Source: CAZWSE01 sp964636575 (GTDB lineage Bacteria > Pseudomonadota > Alphaproteobacteria > Rhodobacterales > Rhodobacteraceae). Taken from it: a stretch of 10,520 nucleotides of DNA. The position numbers and the translations under genes are program-made. Positions 6,113 to 10,520 of this stretch are shown one piece after another; positions within the stretch are counted from its first letter, which is position 1, and each line of letters opens with the position of its first letter. The notes beneath the pieces are model-generated. The model made no database searches, was not told where the DNA came from, and worked only from the letters and a program-made list of their open reading frames with translations. The stretch covers positions 1-10,520 of the forward strand of contig CAZWSE010000108.1 of NCBI GenBank assembly GCA_964636575.1, in the 5' to 3' direction.

Positions 6113-7732
6113 ATGCTTGGCCAGATGATGAACAAACCGCTGCTCATTTCAGAGCTGATTGAACACGCGGGCCGCTATCATGGGCCGACAGGGATCGTTT
6201 CGGTCAACACCACGGGCGGGGTTGAGCAAACCACTTGGGGGTCCGTGCGCGACAATTCCCGCGCCTTGGGGTCTGCATTGCACAAGCTGGGGCTAAGCCC
6301 GCAGGCCCGCTGCGCCACCATTGCTTGGAACAACCGTCGTCACTTGGAAATCTATTTCGGTGTCTCCGGTTCTGGTTTCGTGTGCCACACGATCAACCCG
6401 CGTCTTTTCCCAGAACAGCTGGTCTACATCATCAACCATGCCGAAGACGAAGTGCTGTTCATCGACGAGACCTTCCTGCCGCTGGCGGTTGCATTGCGCG
6501 ACAAGCTGCCAAAGCTGAAGCATGTGGTGCTGATGGGGCCACGTAGTGAAGATGCAGCCGCCAAGTTCGACGGGCTGGTCTTCTACGACGAGCTGCTTGA
6601 AACCGGTGACACCAATTACGACTGGCCGGAGTTCGATGAAAACACGGCCTCGTCGCTGTGCTATACCTCTGGCACGACGGGCAACCCGAAGGGGGTGCTG
6701 TATTCGCACCGCTCGACCATGCTGCATGCCTTTGCGTCCAACTTCATCGACTGCATAGGCTTTTCAGCGATGGATGTGGTGCTGCCCGTGGTGCCAATGT
6801 TCCACGTTAATGCATGGGGCACGCCCTATGCCTGTGCAATGGTCGGGGCGAAGATGGTTATGCCGGGGCCGGGACTTGATGGGGACAGCCTTGTTACATT
6901 GATCGATGACAACAAGGTATCTGTCGCTTTGGGGGTTCCCACGATCTGGCTTGGGCTTTTGGGATCGGCCAAGAAGATGGGATCGAAGCTGGAAAGCCTC
7001 AAACGGACGGTTGTGGGCGGATCGGCCTGTCCGCCGTCCATGATGGCGCAATTCCGTGATGAATATGGTGTCGATACAGTCCACGCTTGGGGCATGACCG
7101 AAATGTCACCGCTTGGATCGTCCAACAAACCACTGGCCAAACATGCAGACTTGCCCGAGGCCGAGCAACACAAGCTGCGCGAAAATCAGGGGCGTGCGCC
7201 CTTTGGGGTCGAGCTTGAGATCATGGACGAGAACGGCAAACCTTTGCCACATGACGGAGAAGCGCAGGGCGATCTGATGGTGCGTGGGCACTGGATCTTG
7301 GACGCCTATTTCCAATCCACAACTGACGAGACGCTGACCAATGGCTGGTTCGACACCGGCGATGTGGCAACGATGGACGAAGATGGGTATCTGACGATCC
7401 GCGACCGCAGCAAGGACATCATCAAATCCGGCGGGGAATGGATTTCATCGGTGGAGTTGGAAGGCATCGCGATTGCACACCCTGATCTGGCCGATGCCGC
7501 TGTCATTGGCGCGGCCCATGCGAAATGGGACGAGCGGCCGGTTCTGATTGCGGTCAAGGCCGAGGGCTGTGATCCGGCAGAGGCGGATATCTTGAAGATA
7601 TTCGAAGGCAAAATCGCCAGCTGGCAGGTGCCGGATAAGGTGGTCTTTACCAATGAGCTGCCGCGCAATGCGACGGGCAAAGTGCTCAAACGCAACCTGC
7701 GGGATGAGTTTGGCCAAGTGCTGATGGGGTAG
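6113..7732 (+). CDS. AMP-forming acyl-CoA ligase, DmdB-like (fatty-acid or methylmercaptopropionate CoA ligase)
   Basis: This 539-residue member of the ANL (adenylate-forming) superfamily activates a carboxylic acid to an acyl-adenylate and then to acyl-CoA. Core motifs are complete: the P-loop YTSGTTGNPKGVLYSHRS starting at residue 184, HAWGMTEMSP at 324-333, Asp417 in WFDTGDVATMDEDGY, the hinge region RDRSKDIIKSGGEW from 430, and the C-terminal catalytic Lys523 in LPRNATGKVLKR. The beginning (MLGQMMNKPLLISELIEHAG) and the block CHTINPRLFPEQLVYIINHAED match my memory of DmdB, the ligase that makes 3-methylmercaptopropionyl-CoA in roseobacter DMSP demethylation. The family also covers medium- and long-chain fatty-acid ligases, and roseobacters carry several copies, so the substrate is open. 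ATG at 6113 follows GGAGG by 7 bases; a longer GTG frame from 6098 would run through that ribosome binding site and is rejected. No dmdA, dmdC or dmdD lies in the window. Confidence 0.93.
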   Translation: MLGQMMNKPLLISELIEHAGRYHGPTGIVSVNTTGGVEQTTWGSVRDNSRALGSALHKLGLSPQARCATIAWNNRRHLEIYFGVSGSGFVCHTINPRLFPEQLVYIINHAEDEVLFIDETFLPLAVALRDKLPKLKHVVLMGPRSEDAAAKFDGLVFYDELLETGDTNYDWPEFDENTASSLCYTSGTTGNPKGVLYSHRSTMLHAFASNFIDCIGFSAMDVVLPVVPMFHVNAWGTPYACAMVGAKMVMPGPGLDGDSLVTLIDDNKVSVALGVPTIWLGLLGSAKKMGSKLESLKRTVVGGSACPPSMMAQFRDEYGVDTVHAWGMTEMSPLGSSNKPLAKHADLPEAEQHKLRENQGRAPFGVELEIMDENGKPLPHDGEAQGDLMVRGHWILDAYFQSTTDETLTNGWFDTGDVATMDEDGYLTIRDRSKDIIKSGGEWISSVELEGIAIAHPDLADAAVIGAAHAKWDERPVLIAVKAEGCDPAEADILKIFEGKIASWQVPDKVVFTNELPRNATGKVLKRNLRDEFGQVLMG

Positions 7733-7751
7733 GTGAGACCACCCGCGACCG

Positions 7752-7780
7752 TTGGTCCGCATGCAATCTCTGGCTATTCT
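7752..7780 (+). promoter_or_regulatory. Candidate promoter for the histidine kinase module
   Basis: TTGGTC (7752-7757) and TATTCT (7775-7780) are spaced by exactly 17 bases in the 80-base gap after the ligase gene. Transcription would begin near 7787, leaving a leader of about 25 bases before ATG 7813, and would exclude the upstream GTG 7786 as a start. A small imperfect hairpin at 7744-7760 overlaps the -35 box but lacks a T-run. Sequence-only assignment. Confidence 0.35.
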
Positions 7781-7812
7781 AGCGTGTGTCATGCTACCTA
7801 AGCGGGAAAAGA

Positions 7813-8538
7813 ATGGGTGCCATGACCTCTGAGAATACACATCTTTCGGATAGTTCTTTGTGGCACTTCGCGGAATTGGTGCCTGCAAATATTTTCGTCT
7901 ATAACCTGAAAACAGGCGTAACTGAATACAACAGCCAGACTATTCTCAAGCTGATCGGATACAGCAACCAAGACATCATTGATATGGGCGATGACTTGAC
8001 CGCAAGAGTTGTGCACCCTTCTGATGTTCCAATTGTGCAAAAAGCTATAATGGGCGCGGGTGATCTCAAAGACGGAGACATAGCAGATCCTTCTGAATAC
8101 CGCGCGCTCTCAAAGGACGGGAGTTGGGTTTGGCTTTCAGCCTCATTTCGAGTTTTAGATCGCGATGAAGACGGCAATGTACGACGCGTCATCGGCGCAT
8201 CCCATATAATTTCACTCCAAAAGGACGCCGAAAAGGCCTTACTCGAAGCAAACTTGATGCTGACAACCGGTGTGAATACGTCCCCCATTTCTATTCTGGG
8301 GTTTGATAAGGCAGGAAAAATCGTTTCTGTGCACGAAGCGCCAAGCGCCAAGCACCAAGACTGTCGGGTTGGATGTAAAACTGCCGTGCGACTGGCCGCG
8401 CAATCTGACCTTTGCACACCAGAACCTGACACCTTTGCCTGCAGATCAATCACCTATTGCACGCGGTCTGGCTGGCGAGGACTTTGTCGCCCAAGTGTTC
8501 AGTTTGATAGACAAGGGCGGAGAGACAAAATATGTTAG
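7813..8538 (+). CDS. 5' part of the split kinase: PAS sensor fragment
   Basis: As read here, this frame makes a 241-residue product. Residues about 20-134 fit a PAS fold with a PAC-like end (EYRALSKDGSWVWLSASF followed by GNVRRVIGASHIISLQKDAEK). A second PAS begins at about 146 (LMLTTGVNTSPISILGFDKAGKIVSV) and is cut at residue 174 by the repeat. There is no signal peptide or membrane segment, so the sensor would be cytoplasmic. Without a histidine or ATPase domain it cannot act as a kinase. Its DNA is clearly more AT-rich than the downstream half: bases 7861-7980 hold 52 G or C in 120, whereas 9061-9120 hold 39 in 60. Whether the fragment is stable or functional cannot be told from sequence. 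Confidence 0.6.
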   Translation: MGAMTSENTHLSDSSLWHFAELVPANIFVYNLKTGVTEYNSQTILKLIGYSNQDIIDMGDDLTARVVHPSDVPIVQKAIMGAGDLKDGDIADPSEYRALSKDGSWVWLSASFRVLDRDEDGNVRRVIGASHIISLQKDAEKALLEANLMLTTGVNTSPISILGFDKAGKIVSVHEAPSAKHQDCRVGCKTAVRLAAQSDLCTPEPDTFACRSITYCTRSGWRGLCRPSVQFDRQGRRDKIC

Positions 8539-9778
8539 CGTGTCCTCGTCTCAGGTTGTTCCGCAGACCTCTGCTGTCCAATTTGTCTTGGTTATTGATG
8601 ACATTAGCCAATCCGAGAAACAGCGCTTGCAAATTGAACGATCAAGCCGTCTTGACGCCTTAGGCCAACTGACCGGCGGAATTGCGCATGATTTCAACAA
8701 TATTCTGACCGCCATTTTGTATTCCATCGTTCTGGCTGGCCGCACCGATGATCCAAAATTGCGGGCCGAGCATCTGAAAGAGGCTGAAAAATCTGTAGGC
8801 CGCGCACAGTTGCAGACGTCCCGTTTGATGACCTTTGCGGGCAAGCAACCGGGGCTGGCGGAGTCCAAATCCGTTGCCGAAGTGTTTCGATCTTTCGAAT
8901 CCCTCGTGCGGCCAATTCTGGAGGCGAATTTCGAGTTTGCCGTTAATGACGTCGACGCTGATGTAAGCGTGTTGTGCGATGCGCCGCAGCTTGAAAGCAC
9001 GTTGATGAACCTTGTGCTGAACAGCCGTGATGCGATGATCGCGGCGGGCAGGGGCGACAAGATCAGCCTGATGGCCCGCGTGGTTGACGCAGCCCCCGAG
9101 GTTTCACTGGGTCAGACCGACCGTTCAGAGATGGGTGGATATGTTGAGATTTCTGTCGCGGACAATGGCCCCGGTATGGATCATGAAACCCAACGCCGTG
9201 CCGCCGATCCGTTTTTCACCACCAAAGAAGAGGGGTCTGGCACGGGGCTTGGCCTTGCGATGGCCTATTCGTTTTCCCGTCAATCCAATGGGTTTTTCCA
9301 GATCTATTCGGAACTGGATGTCGGCACGACCGTGCAGTTGACCCTGCCGCGTGGCGCATCTGTCGGTCCGCAAAAGGCGCAACCGGATGAGTTTGATATT
9401 CACAATGGCGCGGGCGAAACCATATTGCTGGTCGAGGACCATGCCAGCATTTTGAAGACCACGACCATGTTTCTGGAAGACATCGGCTATGTCGTCGTCG
9501 GCGCGCTGTCCAGTCGTGACGCCCTTGAGATTGCCCGCGCAGGCCCGGATTTTGACTTGCTGTTGACCGATGTTGTCATGCCCGGTGGTATCAACGGCTT
9601 CGAGCTTGCACGGCGCGTCAAAGAGATGAGACCAAGCGTGGCAGTGGTGTATTTTTCGGGGTATACTGGCTTTGACAGCGCCGAGATGGGCGAAGTGACT
9701 GCCCCGTTGTTGCAAAAGCCTGCCTCTCCGGTTGAGCTGTCCCAAGCGATTGCCTTAGCGATCCAGAAAGCAAAGTGA
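8303..9778 (+). CDS. 3' part of the split kinase: HisKA-HATPase-receiver
   Basis: This open frame carries all catalytic parts of a hybrid kinase. In order: the end of a PAS domain (FVAQVFSLIDKGGETKYVSV), a linker helix (SEKQRLQIERSSRLDALGQL), the H-box GGIAHDFNN with phospho-accepting His at bases 8687-8689, the N-box LESTLMNLVLNSRDAM, the G1 box DNGPGMD (9161-9181), the FFTTK and GTGLGLAM boxes (around 9215 and from 9239), then a receiver with LLVEDHAS, phospho-accepting Asp in LLTDVVMPGG (9569-9571) and conserved Lys in LLQKPAS (9716-9718). The GGIAHDFNN type is shared with CckA-like and many alphaproteobacterial hybrid kinases. The frame opens only with a TTG at 8303 lacking a ribosome binding site and starting inside the PAS domain, so it is probably not made independently. 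It ends 3 bases before the response regulator gene. Confidence 0.75.
   Translation: MIRQEKSFLCTKRQAPSTKTVGLDVKLPCDWPRNLTFAHQNLTPLPADQSPIARGLAGEDFVAQVFSLIDKGGETKYVSVSSSQVVPQTSAVQFVLVIDDISQSEKQRLQIERSSRLDALGQLTGGIAHDFNNILTAILYSIVLAGRTDDPKLRAEHLKEAEKSVGRAQLQTSRLMTFAGKQPGLAESKSVAEVFRSFESLVRPILEANFEFAVNDVDADVSVLCDAPQLESTLMNLVLNSRDAMIAAGRGDKISLMARVVDAAPEVSLGQTDRSEMGGYVEISVADNGPGMDHETQRRAADPFFTTKEEGSGTGLGLAMAYSFSRQSNGFFQIYSELDVGTTVQLTLPRGASVGPQKAQPDEFDIHNGAGETILLVEDHASILKTTTMFLEDIGYVVVGALSSRDALEIARAGPDFDLLLTDVVMPGGINGFELARRVKEMRPSVAVVYFSGYTGFDSAEMGEVTAPLLQKPASPVELSQAIALAIQKAK
8331..8358 (+). repeat. 7-base tandem repeat array at the kinase frame break
   Basis: Four head-to-tail heptamers: GCACGAA (8331-8337), GCGCCAA (8338-8344), GCGCCAA (8345-8351) and GCACCAA (8352-8358). 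The two middle units are identical and the outer ones differ by one or two bases. A 7-base unit shifts the frame by one base per gain or loss. Loss of one unit reads HEAPSTKTVGLDVKL across the junction and connects to the kinase frame. Confidence 0.9.
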
Positions 9779-9781
9779 TCT

Positions 9782-10171
9782 ATGGCGCATATCGTATTGT
9801 TGGAAGATGACCATGATCTCGCCAAGCGGATCATGATGGGTCTGAACCTTGATGGACATGATGTGACCGTCTTTGACGAAGTTGCCCCCGCGTTGCGCTT
9901 TTTTGAGGCCAATGAGGTCGATTTGGTGATCGCGGATCTGTTCATTCGTCAAAATGGTCAGATCGCGAAAGAGGGTGGGCTGACTTTGATGTCAGGCATC
10001 CGTCAGCAGTTGAAAGCAAGCGTTCCGATTATTGCGATTTCGGGGTCGTTCAATTCCCTCAGCCAAAACGAGATGAAATTGTCAGCGAAGACTGTCGGTG
10101 CGACCTATCTGCTGGCCAAACCGTTCCACCCCGACGCCCTGACGCGGATGATTGAACACTTGTTGTTGTAA
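9782..10171 (+). CDS. Single-domain response regulator (receiver only)
   Basis: This 129-residue protein is a CheY-like receiver with no output domain. It has the acidic pocket LLEDDHD (Glu8, Asp9, Asp10), the phospho-accepting Asp52 in LVIADLF, a Ser87 switch residue in IIAISGS, and the conserved Lys113 in LLAKPFHP. A short insertion-like segment, IRQNGQIAKEGG, follows Asp52 where many receivers have MPxMDG. The gene starts 3 bases after the kinase stop and is surely in the same operon, so it is the likely phosphorylation partner or a phosphate sink or relay step. With no DNA-binding or enzymatic domain it must act through protein contacts or a phosphotransfer protein outside the window. It is convergent with the next gene, with only 6 bases between the stops. 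Confidence 0.92.
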   Translation: MAHIVLLEDDHDLAKRIMMGLNLDGHDVTVFDEVAPALRFFEANEVDLVIADLFIRQNGQIAKEGGLTLMSGIRQQLKASVPIIAISGSFNSLSQNEMKLSAKTVGATYLLAKPFHPDALTRMIEHLLL

Positions 10172-10177
10172 CGGCTT

Positions 10178-10414
10178 TCACCCGCGTTTGAGCAGCTTGT
10201 AGACCCCGAAAACAGTCAGCAGCGCGCCCACAGCGCAGATGCAATAGGCCACCAGTTCGATTGTGCTGCGATCCGCCATTGCGAATTTGAACGTGGTGTA
10301 GTGGATCCCGAAGGGCAGGTGGTTCTCTAGAAACAGCGATCGCCCCAGAAAGCTGTACCCGTCATAAAGCAGTGCCACACCTGCCGCGACCCAGAGAAGT
10401 GATAACAAACGCAT
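10178..10414 (-). CDS. Small two-helix membrane protein, function unknown
   Basis: This 78-residue hydrophobic protein is not recognised. Two likely membrane segments are seen: residues about 3-20 (LLSLLWVAAGVALLYDGY) and about 53-74 (ELVAYCICAVGALLTVFG and the next residues). They are joined by a loop of about 30 residues with charged and aromatic positions, and the tail KLLKRG is basic. The basic C-terminal end suggests both termini in the cytoplasm under the positive-inside rule. AAAGG lies 8 bases upstream of ATG 10414, which supports the start. The gene lies 32 bases downstream of tRNA-Gly on the same strand and may be read through from it. It could be a small bacterial inner-membrane protein of the hypothetical class. 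Confidence 0.7.
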   Translation of the reverse strand: MRLLSLLWVAAGVALLYDGYSFLGRSLFLENHLPFGIHYTTFKFAMADRSTIELVAYCICAVGALLTVFGVYKLLKRG

Positions 10415-10446
10415 GGCTTTGGCCTTTTTCAGGGGAAAGACTGGAT

Positions 10447-10520
10447 TGGAGCGGGTAACGAGAATCGAACTCGTAACTAAAGCTTGGGAAGCTGCCGTGA
10501 TACCTTTTCACCATACCCGC
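10447..10520 (-). tRNA. tRNA-Gly (anticodon CCC), complete with encoded CCA
   Basis: On the minus strand the gene runs from G1 at 10520 to an encoded CCA ending at 10447. The acceptor stem GCGGGTA/TACCCGC pairs fully (7 of 7), the D-stem GTGA/TCAC pairs with a 7-base loop, and the T-arm has 5 pairs around TTCGATT. The anticodon loop TTCCCAA gives CCC (bases 10488-10486), reading GGG codons. The variable loop has 4 bases. The anticodon stem is odd: with GCAGC on one side and GCTTT on the other, position 28-42 is a C/U mismatch and 27-43 a G/U pair. The promoter is outside the window. Confidence 0.93.

Larger units (their letters stand above)
7813..9778 (+). pseudogene. PAS-containing hybrid histidine kinase, frame broken at a 7-base tandem repeat (frameshifted or phase-variable)
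   Basis: Two overlapping open frames together encode one expected protein: sensory PAS regions in the first and a kinase core plus receiver in the second. Translation from ATG 7813 stays in frame up to the 7-base repeats at 8331-8358, then runs out of frame to a TAG at 8536-8538. The kinase frame is +1 relative to it. Dropping one 7-base unit joins the frames exactly and gives 652 residues: PAS about 20-134, a second PAS-like region from about 146, H-box His290, ATPase domain, and receiver with Asp584. The out-of-frame tail (residues about 180-241) is unlike a normal protein, with seven cysteines and many arginines in about 60 residues. The start at 7813 has GGGA five bases upstream. A fixed pseudogene, a reversible off state and a sequencing error are all possible; the repeat favours slippage. 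Confidence 0.8.

Noticed and set aside
7737..7760. Hairpin after the ligase gene as an intrinsic terminator
   Set aside because: The stems are short or bulged and no T-run follows.
8303..8330. TTG at 8303 as an independent start for the kinase half
   Set aside because: It has no ribosome binding site and would start in the middle of a PAS domain; the frame break at the repeat explains the second frame better.
8331..8370. Programmed ribosomal +1 frameshift instead of a mutation
   Set aside because: No rare or stop codon in a slippery context and no stimulatory structure were visible; the fit of exactly one 7-base unit is a simpler explanation, though not excluded.

Overview
The window looks like chromosomal DNA of a marine alphaproteobacterium of the Rhodobacterales (Roseobacter group). 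This rests on the GyrA N-terminus (short acidic leader, then the SYLDYAMSV block), the tight zwf-pgl-pgi cluster, an acyl-CoA ligase closely resembling roseobacter DmdB, and codon use of roughly 60% GC. It is family-level recognition from memory, not a database search.

Layout. Positions 1-2139 lie on the minus strand: the 5' part of gyrA (leaving the window at position 1), a TetR-family regulator, and a radical SAM enzyme that reads into the regulator. Positions 2284-6012 on the plus strand are a compact operon for hexose-phosphate metabolism: zwf (glucose-6-phosphate dehydrogenase), pgl (6-phosphogluconolactonase) and pgi (glucose-6-phosphate isomerase). Zwf and Pgl make 6-phosphogluconate for the Entner-Doudoroff pathway or the oxidative pentose phosphate pathway; Pgi links the pool to fructose-6-phosphate. 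A DmdB-type AMP-forming acyl-CoA ligase follows after 100 bases. Next is a two-component module: a PAS-containing hybrid histidine kinase whose reading frame is broken, and a single-domain response regulator 3 bases behind it. At the right end, on the minus strand, are a small two-helix membrane protein and a complete tRNA-Gly(CCC) ending exactly at the window edge.

Main observation. The kinase frame breaks inside a short array of 7-base units (8331-8358: GCACGAA, then GCGCCAA twice, then GCACCAA). Seven is not a multiple of three, and removing exactly one unit joins the PAS frame to the HisKA/HATPase/REC frame, giving a continuous 652-residue protein. The break is therefore best explained by gain of one unit through slippage, and the locus could be a reversible on/off switch (phase variation) of a sensor kinase. 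The first part of the gene is also clearly more AT-rich than the second, which suggests a mosaic gene.

Secondary observations are a radical SAM protein with a cysteine-rich C-terminus and unknown substrate, an inverted repeat just upstream of tetR, and a palindrome overlapping the likely gyrA promoter. No CRISPR array, insertion sequence or prophage was seen, and no stretch longer than 300 bases lacks a gene.
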